In this document: positions 1 to 11,027 of the stretch, piece after piece | Position numbering within the stretch: the stretch's first letter is position 1 | Layout: every line of letters begins with the position of its first letter | NCBI RefSeq assembly: GCF_000348925.1 | Contig: NZ_AODQ01000010.1 | Location: 1 to 64,000, forward strand | Direction of reading: 5' to 3' | Source of the DNA: Cesiribacter andamanensis AMV16 | GTDB lineage: Bacteria; Bacteroidota; Bacteroidia; Cytophagales; Cyclobacteriaceae | DNA: 64,000 nt | The notes under the pieces: model-generated | The model's database searches: none | The model's input: only the letters and a program-made list of their open reading frames with translations | Told to the model about the DNA's origin: nothing | Program-made: the position numbers and the translations under genes

Positions 1-200
1 AATGGAGGAAAATCCTTTGCCTGGATGTCCTAATGATATTTCAATCCTACCATAGTGCGATTAAAGGCTGGCCAAGAACCCCGACCTGGGCGCCGCCATC
101 AACATTTCAATCCTACCATAGTGCGATTAAAGGTCCGTGGTTTTTGGCCAGGTAAGCACCTCGCTATGCTATTTCAATCCTACCATAGTGCGATTAAAGG
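1..200 (-). CRISPR. CRISPR array, leader-proximal end (type I-B repeat)
   Basis: Three identical 30-bp repeats lie at 38-67, 104-133 and 171-200; on the plus strand each begins ATTTCAATCC and ends GATTAAAGG. Spacers are 36 bp (68-103) and 37 bp (134-170); bases 1-37 are probably another whole 37-bp spacer. On the minus strand the repeat ends in ATTGAAAT, the form of the 8-nt crRNA 5' handle known for type I-B repeats, so the array is read right to left, like the cas genes. The last-acquired spacer should be 134-170. The array continues beyond the left edge, so its size is unknown. Confidence 0.96.
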
Positions 201-405
201 CCGTGGCCTTGAGGTTAAAAATAGGCCTAAACTGATCTTAAATCAAGGCTAATGTATCAGAAAGGCTAGGTGCTGATCGTCGAAGGGCAGTAATAGGATT
301 TGCCCTGGAGTGTGACGACCTGCTCCGCTACCTGTAAACAAGGTTTTCAGCAGTTTTATAGGGACAGCAAAGCCAGGAGGTTACGACATGGGAGTACGTC
401 GACGA
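201..405 (-). promoter_or_regulatory. CRISPR leader
   Basis: The 205 bp between the last repeat and the cas2 stop hold no credible gene. By position and by the orientation of the repeats this is the leader, which would carry the array promoter and the Cas1-Cas2 integration signals. I see no clear TAnnTTTG promoter; the array may also be reached by read-through from the cas operon. The part next to the array (201-260) is the most A/T-rich. Confidence 0.65.
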
Positions 406-666
406 CTACAGAAAGGTATCGGTGCTGCCTCGCTCGGCACCCAACACTTCCTTTTCAAGCCATTTCTCATCCCGGCTGGCAAACACAATCAGGCTGTCGT
501 TGTCCTGCATGAGTTTGTGGGCTTCTGCCTTGAACTGCTTGAGCTGCATGGGGGTGAGCTCTCCTTCCAATACGGAGTTCTGGATCCAATGCAGATAGCG
601 CCGGCACAATTTAAGCATTTTACCGGTGCGTTTCTGGTCCACATCATATACCACGATTACGTACAT
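406..666 (-). CDS. cas2: CRISPR-associated endonuclease Cas2
   Basis: 86 residues, the usual length. It opens with MYVIVVYDVDQKR, the beta-strand and conserved Asp of the Cas2 ferredoxin-like fold, followed by RRYLHWIQNSVLEGEL, the conserved helix and turn. Cas2 dimers bridge two Cas1 dimers in the spacer-acquisition complex. It is the last gene of the operon: the ATG lies 3 bp after the cas1 stop, and the leader and array follow directly. Family assignment is clear; whether it has nuclease activity cannot be told. Confidence 0.95.
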   Translation of the reverse strand: MYVIVVYDVDQKRTGKMLKLCRRYLHWIQNSVLEGELTPMQLKQFKAEAHKLMQDNDSLIVFASRDEKWLEKEVLGAERGSTDTFL

Positions 667-669
667 GGG

Positions 670-1680
670 CTACCACCAGGCTTTGAAGGGTTCATAAGGC
701 TGTATCTCCAGCAAATGCTTACTTAGTTTATAACACTCCAACCGCACCAGGTGCTTGTAGCTGACAGAGCGACCCAGGCTTCGGTGCTTGATGGTTTGCT
801 GCAGACGCTCTTCCCAAGCCTGAATGAAAGTTTTTCGGCCACCCTCCTTCAGCCGGATACCGTTCAGCTTCCGGTCGAAATCGGAAGCAGAGAGCTGACG
901 CTTGTTCAGTAAACTGAAAATGGTGCGGTCTACCAGCAGGGGTTTGAAGATCTCGGCCAGGTCGAGGGCCAGGCTGAAACGCCGCTCACCCGGCTCGTGC
1001 AGAAAGCTAATGGTCGGGCTTAGCTGAGTGTGGTAAAGCTGGTCGAGACAAAGGGTATAACATAGCATGTTTCCGAAGCTGACAAGGGCATTTACCTCGT
1101 TGTGGGGTGGCTGCTTGCTGCGGCGTTCCAGCTTCAGTTCGTCTTGCTGCAAGATATCGTCAAAGGCTGCGTAATAGCATTGACGAATATTTCCTTCCAA
1201 CCCCATTAGGGTGGGCACATCGGCCGCACCGGAAAGCTCCATCATGTGCCGCTCAATGGCGGCAATGCATGCGTCGAGCTGACGGCCGCGCCCCTGATAA
1301 TAGCGAAGGTTTTTAAGCATGTTGAAGCCCGCTCCCTCTACTACCTTACAGGCTAGCGCCATGCGTTTTTTGGGTTTGCTGTAATGCAGAGCCTGGGCTA
1401 CCTGCAGCCGACCGGCCTGCAGGTACTCCCTGGGGCAAAAGCTGCCGGTGTAATGCTCATAATAGTCGAAGAAATGCACGCTGATGCCTTCCTTCCCCAG
1501 GAAATTGAACAGGGTACTGTTGGCATCCAGACTTCCAAAGCAATAAAGCTCTGCTACGTTCTCGACCGGCAGAAATCTGGCTGATCCCTCTTGTCCCTGC
1601 TGGTCGACGGGTGTAAATTTTAGGGTATTGTCTTGGCGGCTCAGACGACCGGAGTTGAAGAGGTAATAGGTCTTTTTCAT
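670..1680 (-). CDS. cas1: CRISPR-associated integrase Cas1 (type I-B)
   Basis: 336 residues from MKKTYYLFNSGRLSR, the typical Cas1 opening. An upstream in-frame ATG at 1710 would add ten residues but lies inside cas4; the ATG at 1680 overlaps the cas4 stop as ATGA, so I choose it. Expected metal ligands are visible: Glu in MGLEGNIRQCYY, His in SFLHEPGERRFS and Asp in ALDLAEIFKP. Cas1 catalyses integration of new spacers at the leader end. It is translationally coupled to cas4 and followed 3 bp later by cas2, forming an adaptation block at the end of the operon. Confidence 0.96.
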   Translation of the reverse strand: MKKTYYLFNSGRLSRQDNTLKFTPVDQQGQEGSARFLPVENVAELYCFGSLDANSTLFNFLGKEGISVHFFDYYEHYTGSFCPREYLQAGRLQVAQALHYSKPKKRMALACKVVEGAGFNMLKNLRYYQGRGRQLDACIAAIERHMMELSGAADVPTLMGLEGNIRQCYYAAFDDILQQDELKLERRSKQPPHNEVNALVSFGNMLCYTLCLDQLYHTQLSPTISFLHEPGERRFSLALDLAEIFKPLLVDRTIFSLLNKRQLSASDFDRKLNGIRLKEGGRKTFIQAWEERLQQTIKHRSLGRSVSYKHLVRLECYKLSKHLLEIQPYEPFKAWW

Positions 1681-2180
1681 TCGCTCCAGCAAAAATCGTA
1701 GTAACTGCATCCCTTACAGATGCGTTTTTGCACCCGCTCCGGCGGCTGGGGCAGGGTTATAAGTGTATCTATCTCCTGCAGCAGCAGTTGTAACCGGGCT
1801 CTATCATCCGCTTCCAATGTAATGGTCTCCGTACGTCGAAGGGCCGGGTACTCCAGCAGGCCGGTGGCGCCCGCTATACCTGCCTGCTCCAGCAGCCAGA
1901 GGTAATACTTAACCTGCCAACGATGGGCTTCTTCGGCCTTGTTGCTGCGCTTGATTTCGTGCACCACTTTATTTTTAGCATCGTAGTAATCGATCTTGGC
2001 AGGCCCCAGCTGCAGCTCTTCGTAGCGCTGCGCTCGCTGGGGGTAGCTGTTTTCGTGTACGAACTTACCATCGGCAACCACCTCCGAGGTATGCTCCATG
2101 CGGATGCCGTGTGCATGGAGCCACACCTTTCTGTCGCACAGAAAATGATAATTCAGAAGGGTGGGAGTAATTTCAGGCAA
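1677..2180 (-). CDS. cas4: CRISPR-associated nuclease Cas4
   Basis: 167 residues, the compact Cas4 form. Four cysteines that would hold an iron-sulphur cluster are present: Cys15 near the N-terminus, and Cys155, Cys158 and Cys164 in the C-terminal KRICKGCSYYDFC. Between them, KIDYYDAKNKVVHEIKRS carries the Asp and Glu-x-Lys of a RecB-type PD-(D/E)xK nuclease. In types with Cas4 it trims prespacers and helps choose those with a correct PAM. It starts 4 bp after cas7 and overlaps cas1 by four bases. Confidence 0.95.
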   Translation of the reverse strand: MPEITPTLLNYHFLCDRKVWLHAHGIRMEHTSEVVADGKFVHENSYPQRAQRYEELQLGPAKIDYYDAKNKVVHEIKRSNKAEEAHRWQVKYYLWLLEQAGIAGATGLLEYPALRRTETITLEADDRARLQLLLQEIDTLITLPQPPERVQKRICKGCSYYDFCWSE

Positions 2181-2184
2181 AAGC

Positions 2185-3249
2185 TTATTTTTTGCTCAAT
2201 TGATTCTCATAATTGAAACTAGCGAGGGTTTCAACAATAAATAGTTCCGCCTGATATAACGCATCTGGCATACCCTTTTCTGTCACAAACCCTTCTGCAG
2301 CAGGAGATACAAATAAATTAACATCTTGAATAGCGTTATTTAAGCTTGGTAATGCCTTGCCAGCTTCTATCTCATCTAACTTTGCCTGTATTGCATAGGT
2401 GATGGTATTGGCATTTTGGCCAATGGCCAAGGCAAGGGTTTCCATTGGGCTATAGGTACGCGCCTGATTGCTGGTGATACGCCAGTTTACCAAAGCATAT
2501 GCCAGGGCAGATATCAATTCTTTCCTTCTCTCTGCCGGGCATATCAGGCATTTTCCAAATACATTAGCCGATTCTACCCAACCATTGCTACGCAATTTTT
2601 CTATGGTTTCCGGAGATAATTCCGGTTCATACCCATCCAGCGATACACTGAAAAGCGTGCGCATGTCTATAGCTATGTCCTGTACGAATAAACCTGAAGC
2701 CCGAGTATTGTTTGGGATCCATTTACGGCGAAGGCTTCTGTCAGAACCTTCTAATAGTTCTTCTACCTGGGCTTCGGGAATTGCATTACCTTTTGCATCA
2801 CGAACAATCACATTGTGAATGCCAGGCCGTTCGCTTCGGTCGAAGGTTATGTTTTCTTTTTCTATTCCCCCCAAGAGAGGATGCAGTAAACGCATGGCAG
2901 AAATGGAAAGCGGACTTCTGCGCTTGATGGTTCTTTTTTTACCACCGCTTTCCGCCCGCATCCAGCCACCAAAAAGCTGATCAGCATAAGTAGGATCACA
3001 TTCTGTATATGCTTCTCCTTCTCCTAATTGATTTTTTGCATTTAAGTCGAAGAAGAAAGTAACTGGGGCTGGCTGCTCATTTAATCGATCGGTTAGGGTG
3101 GTGAGCATTGAGCGCTTCACCTGTTGGCCACTGGAATAGGGTACTTGCTTGTTGAAAATAGGGTCGTAGTATCTTTTTTGGCCATCTTCTACACAAAATA
3201 CAGTATGATCGGCATGCTTCAGGGTTCTGATATAAAGGTATGGATTCAT
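2185..3249 (-). CDS. cas7: Cas7 backbone subunit of the Cascade complex (DevR/Cst2-like)
   Basis: 354 residues. The protein opens MNPYLYIRTLKHADHTVF and has SSGQQVKRSMLTTL, consistent with a Cas7 RRM-fold protein of the DevR/Cst2 group, and sits where cas7 is expected, between the large-subunit genes and the adaptation genes. Cas7 polymerises along the crRNA to form the backbone of the interference complex. The family call rests on gene order and general resemblance more than on one catalytic motif, since Cas7 of type I has none. The gap to the upstream gene is 19 bp and to cas4 4 bp. Confidence 0.85.
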   Translation of the reverse strand: MNPYLYIRTLKHADHTVFCVEDGQKRYYDPIFNKQVPYSSGQQVKRSMLTTLTDRLNEQPAPVTFFFDLNAKNQLGEGEAYTECDPTYADQLFGGWMRAESGGKKRTIKRRSPLSISAMRLLHPLLGGIEKENITFDRSERPGIHNVIVRDAKGNAIPEAQVEELLEGSDRSLRRKWIPNNTRASGLFVQDIAIDMRTLFSVSLDGYEPELSPETIEKLRSNGWVESANVFGKCLICPAERRKELISALAYALVNWRITSNQARTYSPMETLALAIGQNANTITYAIQAKLDEIEAGKALPSLNNAIQDVNLFVSPAAEGFVTEKGMPDALYQAELFIVETLASFNYENQLSKK

Positions 3250-3268
3250 AGTATGATAAATTTTTGGG

Positions 3269-3757
3269 TTAGGCTAGGTTTTGGTTTTTCTGAAGGGCAT
3301 GCTCAAACTTGAGGAGAGCAATAAGGTACTTCACCCGATCTTCAGGCAGCCGTGTTAATTGCTCTACAATTCTGCGAAGGGCCTGGGGTTGGGGAAAGTC
3401 TTCTGCAATGGCAGCTAGAGCAATAATGAACAGTTCTGGCTTAGCTGAGGATATAATCTTTTCCACCTCATTAGATCGCTTGGTACTAATCCCCTTGTCC
3501 TTACTCATTTCGTACTCGGTAAGGTGCTGCACGAGCAATTTCGCTTCCTCATGCAATTCTTTGTTGTTCAGCATGGCTAATATCCAGGTTTTAAATACTT
3601 TGATTTGAACTTCTTGTAGATGGTGGTCTTCTTCGCTTTTGGGTTTTCTGATGGTCTGCTTCTCAAATAGAGCGCGGAAATCCGCAGGTTCCAGAGCTCG
3701 CAAACCTATCGCCCCAAACTGACAGGCTTTATGAAAGGAAAAATGGCCTCCGTACAT
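3269..3757 (-). CDS. Cas8 C-terminal part or separate small subunit (Cas11-like)
   Basis: 162 residues from ATG 3757, mostly predicted helical, beginning MYGGHFSFHKACQFGAIG. Helical character, size and position between the large subunit and Cas7 fit either the C-terminal domain of Cas8 or a Cas11-like small subunit. The reading frame is open well upstream of the ATG, through the end of the preceding gene, and reads NDYLNNAPLIES just before the methionine; it lies in the -1 frame of that gene. This suggests that the two were one gene. Some type I subtypes make Cas11 from an internal start of cas8, which would match the ATG used here. Confidence 0.7.
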   Translation of the reverse strand: MYGGHFSFHKACQFGAIGLRALEPADFRALFEKQTIRKPKSEEDHHLQEVQIKVFKTWILAMLNNKELHEEAKLLVQHLTEYEMSKDKGISTKRSNEVEKIISSAKPELFIIALAAIAEDFPQPQALRRIVEQLTRLPEDRVKYLIALLKFEHALQKNQNLA

Positions 3758-3780
3758 GCTTTCGATGAGCGGGGCATTAT

Positions 3781-4578
3781 TTAAATAGTCGTTTTTGCCA
3801 AAATTTCCTGGTAAAGGGTAAGCGCCTTTTTGACCTCTGCGAGATGAAGGGATACAAAGCCTATTGTGGTATTCATCTGGCTAAAGGCATAGACATAGGC
3901 TGATACTGCTTCGCCTTTGAATAAGCGAGACAATGCGAACAATACTTTTGGCCAGTGTGAGGTAATTACCTGATTCATCCCCTCATCAAAAGCTTTTTGT
4001 TCCAGCCGCCAGTTGCTTACTTGAATTGACTTTGCACCAAACCGATGCACCAACCACTGACCATTCCAGGCCTCCACCTGATTGCCTTTTAGGTTTGGAT
4101 AGGATTTGTTGTTGAGGTAATTGTTCCTGTAATACTGCCAGCCATCAAACAATTCTAGTAAGAGCTCAGCCTCATTTATTAAAAGACATAAGCCACCTGA
4201 AACCCTTATACCAAAACCATTCCCAATCCAGCTGGCATAAATGAGATCTTCCTCTGACTGCAGACTTAGATTAGTAACCTGGCCTGATGTTGTTGCATAC
4301 TCCTTCTCTTCTGCTGCCGGGTAGCCTATGGCAAAGCTACCATCTGGCTCTACGGCCAAAATCTTTTCCTGAAGTTTTAACAGTTGCTGAATTCTGGCCT
4401 CCCCTGTTTTAGGAAATGGATTTACAAGCGGTGAGTTAATTACCCATTGCAGATATTTATCGTGATTGTAAAAGAGAGGATGAAATACCTCACTAAAGAA
4501 TGTCTTTGCGCTATGCGTTGTCCCTTGCCTTTGATTAAAGGCCTGAAGGAACGTTTGTCCTATTACTGATGCGTACAT
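3781..4578 (-). CDS. cas8: Cas8 large subunit, N-terminal part (Csx13/MYXAN-like)
   Basis: 265 residues, starting 2 bp after the cas3 stop. No motif identifies it alone; the call is from place in the operon and size. Known Cas8 proteins of the I-B and MYXAN groups are longer, and in the MYXAN group the N- and C-terminal regions are modelled as separate domains. The protein ends EILAKTTI at a TAA at 3781. Reading on in the -1 frame from the CAAAAAC run just before the stop gives a smooth protein continuing into the next gene. It would recognise the PAM in the interference complex. Confidence 0.72.
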   Translation of the reverse strand: MYASVIGQTFLQAFNQRQGTTHSAKTFFSEVFHPLFYNHDKYLQWVINSPLVNPFPKTGEARIQQLLKLQEKILAVEPDGSFAIGYPAAEEKEYATTSGQVTNLSLQSEEDLIYASWIGNGFGIRVSGGLCLLINEAELLLELFDGWQYYRNNYLNNKSYPNLKGNQVEAWNGQWLVHRFGAKSIQVSNWRLEQKAFDEGMNQVITSHWPKVLFALSRLFKGEAVSAYVYAFSQMNTTIGFVSLHLAEVKKALTLYQEILAKTTI

Positions 4579-4580
4579 AG

Positions 4581-7324
<2,744 letters not shown>

Positions 7325-7329
7325 AAATT

Positions 7330-8133
7330 TTAGATTTTCTCCACCCACCCAAACCCCATACTTCCCTTCTCCCCAACCCCCGCTGCATACAAGAGTCGGT
7401 GTATCTCTATCGGAGCTTGTAACTTAAAATCAAATAAATAGCCGCGCACCTTTGTCTCCTGATCGGTGAGGGCTTTGATGGTGACCATCTTTGATTTTGG
7501 CTCTGGAGTAAGTAAGCGGAATTGTAACGCTTTCTCCTCCCACCCTTCTATAGCTCCGCCAGCTCCTACTAACTCCTTGGACGATTGATATCCCACCCAT
7601 TTATTTACCAAGTTGCTTAATAAGGCATCGGCATACTGAGGATGAGAGGGGTGCAGGTATTGAGCATACCGCCTGCCTTCTTCAAAGCGGCTGATGACAA
7701 TAGGCGAAAGGGCACTGTAGTGCATGCATTCCTGAAAGTGGGGTTCCGAAAGAGTTGCTACTTTTGCCACTTCCATATCGACCTGACTGATGCGGTTTCC
7801 CAGGCCCAGGTGCTGATGGATGAATACCCCTTTAATAAAAGCTTCGGCAGCTTGCTCAGCCATAAAACCTACCTGCAGTTGGATTTCCTCACCCAAAAGT
7901 TCAAATACACCCTGGTCTTTATGAATCCTGTAGGGTTGCAACATGAGCGGAGAGAAACAGAAAAGCTTAAATTTTTTACTTCCTGCTCCATACCCTTTCT
8001 GATGTAGAAAATCAGCATAAGCAGCATCGGCAGCAGCCATGCGCTTATAGACCCAGGAGGAGAGCTCGTATTGATAGTTAAGTGGAAGGAACCGGCGATT
8101 GCCCTTTATCACCAGGGTAAACTGAAAGCGCAT
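7330..8133 (-). CDS. cas6: CRISPR RNA endoribonuclease Cas6
   Basis: 267 residues from MRFQFTLVIKGNRRFLPLNY, the usual Cas6 start; the in-frame ATG at 8190 would add a hydrophobic stretch that does not fit the family. The C-terminus has the glycine-rich loop GVGEKGSMGFGWV that is diagnostic of Cas6. It cuts the repeat to leave the ATTGAAAT handle on each crRNA. It is the first gene of the cas operon, so the operon promoter should lie between 8134 and the divergent regulator gene. Confidence 0.95.
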   Translation of the reverse strand: MRFQFTLVIKGNRRFLPLNYQYELSSWVYKRMAAADAAYADFLHQKGYGAGSKKFKLFCFSPLMLQPYRIHKDQGVFELLGEEIQLQVGFMAEQAAEAFIKGVFIHQHLGLGNRISQVDMEVAKVATLSEPHFQECMHYSALSPIVISRFEEGRRYAQYLHPSHPQYADALLSNLVNKWVGYQSSKELVGAGGAIEGWEEKALQFRLLTPEPKSKMVTIKALTDQETKVRGYLFDFKLQAPIEIHRLLYAAGVGEKGSMGFGWVEKI

Positions 8134-8454
8134 GCAGAATATCAATAATGGTAGCCCAATCAATATAAGAATAACCCTAACAAAATTCATTATAGCAATT
8201 CATAAAACTTCTCCTAAAATATGCTCTACTTCAATCCCCCCATTTACTCCCTGACATTCAATCGAATAGATGTCACAAACCGACTATAATTGAGTCTTTA
8301 TCCTGTAGCACAGTACATTTTTTTAAATCAAGCTGAATACAATCGCAAAGGAGCTACTGCCCTATGTTCAAAACAGAGGAAAAATATCATTACAATTCTT
8401 GATTCGCGAATTGAGAATTATTTAGATATCTTTACTGATAAACCAGCATACTTT

Positions 8455-8973
8455 ATGAAAAAGCATAGTGGCATGCGCCCTCATGATATAGCCGTCCTAC
8501 TTAAAATAGCCAGCAAGGGGAAAGAGCCCTGGTTCATGAAAGACCTGGCCTATGAACTTGAAATAAGTGCCAGTGAAATAAGTGAAAGCATTAATCGCTC
8601 CATGATTGCCGGCTTAATAAGCAGTGACAAGAGAACACTACGAAAATTGTCCCTCCTGGACTTTTTAAAGTCGGGGCTGCGATTCGTATATCCCCAACAA
8701 CCCGGCTCTATGGTTAGAGGCATTGGAACAGCTCATTCTGCCCCTCCCCTGAATTCTGAAATCGTTAGTGCCGAACAGTATGTCTGGCCCTATGGAAAAG
8801 GGAATGTCAGAGGCCAGGCCATTAAGCCCCTCCATCCAAATACTCCGGAAGCCTGTCTGAAAGACAAAAAATACTATGAGTTAATGGCCTTGACTGATGC
8901 TCTCAGAATAGGAAAAGTAAGAGAGCAAACTATTGCCTTTGACATGATTAAGGAACGAATTGAACATACCTAA
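8455..8973 (+). CDS. Winged-helix DNA-binding protein divergent from the cas operon
   Basis: About 172 residues from MKKHSGMRPHDIAVLLKI. The frame is open back to an ATG at 8290, but the first 55 residues look unlike the rest and would run into the cas promoter region, so the later start is preferred. DIAVLLKIASKG...FMKDLAYELEISASEISESINR is a clear winged helix-turn-helix, with the recognition helix in SASEISESINR. The later RGIGTAHSAPP segment recurs, from general knowledge, in HTH proteins found near toxin-like genes. Its divergent position suggests, but does not prove, that it regulates the cas genes. Confidence 0.72.
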   Translation: MKKHSGMRPHDIAVLLKIASKGKEPWFMKDLAYELEISASEISESINRSMIAGLISSDKRTLRKLSLLDFLKSGLRFVYPQQPGSMVRGIGTAHSAPPLNSEIVSAEQYVWPYGKGNVRGQAIKPLHPNTPEACLKDKKYYELMALTDALRIGKVREQTIAFDMIKERIEHT

Positions 8974-9251
8974 AAACCAGCCGGTTAACAGAAATACCAT
9001 AGAGAGAGTCGCATCAGCTTTGGGAGAGCTAATGATGACATGATCTAAGTGGGGGGTGCTGTAATTAGCTTGTATATTACTGATGAAGGGGCGAAACAAT
9101 CAAGGCCAACTACAGACCTTGGTTTATCCGTACAGATAAGTACTTATTCACACATAAATCAGGCTTGGGAGAAATTAGCATCCAGGGGGAATATATCCGG
9201 CACCAATTTAAAGGCCTGAACTATGCAGGCCTCTAAATTGAAAATTTGTGC

Positions 9252-10133
9252 TCATATAACCTCAGCTAAGAGGCTGGAGAATTTAGTGGCATTTTTCTCT
9301 TCTACCCGCTGAACAATTTTATCAAGCTCAAAAGTAGAAACACGCTGAAATTTTCCAAGTCCCCCTTCCAGCAGACCATCCAGCTCCATATTTGAAGCGG
9401 TGGTTCCTTTATAAGAGTCCGCGATCAGATAGAATACATGCTCAGAGCTGAGCTGATTCCGTTCTCCAAAGGATTTCAGGCGCTCAACAACCGACTCGTA
9501 TTCGGCCAATTTCTTTTGCAGCACATCGATGCGCTCATTGTTCAGATCAATAGACGATGAGGCAATGATCGCCCCGTTTACTCCAATATTATCCAAATGA
9601 TAATCGAAATACAGAGTAGGTAGCGCCTGCTTTTGCAAGGTATAGTTAACGTCTACCTTGTCCTCCAGTGGCTTGTATAGTTTGTCAGCTATGCGTCTGA
9701 CAAACTCACTTTCCTGTACCTCATTCTTTTTAGGCACCTGGGCATCGATAATTTTTACAAAATACTTCCCAAAAGACTTTTGGTCAAATTCCCTGTCTAT
9801 AAGCTCCGGCACTGAGAACTGTAGAATGCCGGTATTATAAGCGTGCAGCTGTTTAGCAAAAGCCAGGTCAATTTTACTGCTTTGCGCAAGCAGGGATGCC
9901 TGAGCCTTTTCCACTAAAGCATCCTGTTCCTTTTCAACGAACTGCTCAAACTGGGAGAGAGAAAATTTTAATAGACGCTGGGCAGCAGGATTAAGTTTTT
10001 GGGTGAGCTTAAGCTTACGGTCAGAGAGTTGAAAGAAAACTTTTTTGCCGGACACAGCCAGCAGGCCAACGGCAATGTTCTCATTGCTCCACTGGTTGCT
10101 CACATACCGTACGATGCTGTAAAAGCTTTTCAT
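9252..10133 (-). CDS. DUF3037-like protein, partner of the HipA-like kinase
   Basis: 293 residues opening MKSFYSIVRYVSNQWSNENIAVGLLA, which fits the start of DUF3037 proteins (a YSIVRY strand followed by a statement of an N-x-G-V/L strand). The middle is rich in charged helices (residues 70-240), with a possible coiled coil at DVLQKKLAEYESVVERL. Its ATG overlaps the stop of the kinase gene by four bases (ATGA), so the two are made together. DUF3037 genes are known to sit beside HipA-like kinase genes; the function of the pair is not established. It could be a toxin-antitoxin or signalling unit. Confidence 0.7.
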   Translation of the reverse strand: MKSFYSIVRYVSNQWSNENIAVGLLAVSGKKVFFQLSDRKLKLTQKLNPAAQRLLKFSLSQFEQFVEKEQDALVEKAQASLLAQSSKIDLAFAKQLHAYNTGILQFSVPELIDREFDQKSFGKYFVKIIDAQVPKKNEVQESEFVRRIADKLYKPLEDKVDVNYTLQKQALPTLYFDYHLDNIGVNGAIIASSSIDLNNERIDVLQKKLAEYESVVERLKSFGERNQLSSEHVFYLIADSYKGTTASNMELDGLLEGGLGKFQRVSTFELDKIVQRVEEKNATKFSSLLAEVI

Positions 10134-10951
10134 TTCTTTAAATAACTTAAATATGAAGCAGCAATGCGCTTATTCCTAGCCTCATCTTCAAAAAACTCCT
10201 TGAGCTTTTTCCGTTGCTTCTTAGAGAAGCCCCAGTCTTTAGGAACCTGATCAAAGATGTAATCTAACTCTTCTAACGTATTCTTTATACAAATCTCTAC
10301 TTTTCCCGCCAAATTCTCCAACACCTTATGGTTTTCAAACCTACAGATCGAGCGAACAAAGCCACAGTCCATAATGCTTTCCGGGACATGTACCATAGCA
10401 TCCCGGACCTTATGATAGGGCTGATAGGCAAAAGCAGCCGTATGATCTATGGGATGAAAACAAAATTTTCCGCTGTCAGAGTTCTGAGAAAGCAGAATAT
10501 TAGGGTTGCTCTTTTTGCGATCCCTGTTACCTATCCAAAGATCAAAGACGCCAATCAGAAGTAGCTCAGGCCCGTATTCAAAATCCTGGTATTCTTTTTT
10601 GGACAGGCTGCCTATATATGGAGAAAAGTCCGATGCCAGCTCAACCAATAGGGATCCAAACAAAGGCTGTTCAAAAAACGACTCCTTATATCTGGAAGAG
10701 TAGTGAAAGTCCTGTGCTACATGAGGCGGAATGGTGATGATGGCCATTTCAGGAACCTGAAGCCCCCAGACCTGGGCCATGTAACCACAAATCACTTCAT
10801 TAATAAGCTCCCGATAAGGATGTTGCTGATCAGTGAACTTAGCAACATACAGTTGATCATCATTGCCCAATACCAGTAATGGACCGCTTCCCTGAGTTGT
10901 ATATTCCCGCAGTACTTTTGTAGCAACTATGTTCCTGATGGGAGTAAGCAA
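10130..10951 (-). CDS. HipA-like serine/threonine kinase
   Basis: 273 residues, much shorter than E. coli HipA (about 440), with the kinase core only. DLWIGNRDRKKSNPNILL has the catalytic loop pattern (Asp...Asn-Arg-Asp-Arg...Asn), and FHPIDHTAAF is the equivalent of the metal-binding DFG motif. An N-terminal region with GPLLVLGNDDQLYVAKF matches the nucleotide-binding strand with its lysine. HipA kinases phosphorylate tRNA synthetases and slow growth. No HipB-like gene overlaps it; the nearest HTH gene (11,028-11,420) is 76 bp upstream on the same strand and could serve that role. Confidence 0.75.
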   Translation of the reverse strand: MLTPIRNIVATKVLREYTTQGSGPLLVLGNDDQLYVAKFTDQQHPYRELINEVICGYMAQVWGLQVPEMAIITIPPHVAQDFHYSSRYKESFFEQPLFGSLLVELASDFSPYIGSLSKKEYQDFEYGPELLLIGVFDLWIGNRDRKKSNPNILLSQNSDSGKFCFHPIDHTAAFAYQPYHKVRDAMVHVPESIMDCGFVRSICRFENHKVLENLAGKVEICIKNTLEELDYIFDQVPKDWGFSKKQRKKLKEFFEDEARNKRIAASYLSYLKK

Positions 10952-11027
10952 TGGTTTGATAGATTATTCTAGCGCAGGGAAGCACAAATGAAAAGCGCAG
11001 TCAAGACGGCAGAAGGCACTAGCCCTA

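Noticed and set aside
55..252. Open frame across the CRISPR repeats on the plus strand
   Set aside because: It is a translation of the array itself, made of repeat and spacer sequence.
1681..1710. Longer cas1 start (MQLLRFLLER)
   Set aside because: The family start is MKKTYYLFN at 1680, and that ATG overlaps the cas4 stop in the usual ATGA arrangement.
2468..2818. Plus-strand open frames opposite cas7 and cas3
   Set aside because: They lie fully within strong genes on the other strand and have no protein character.
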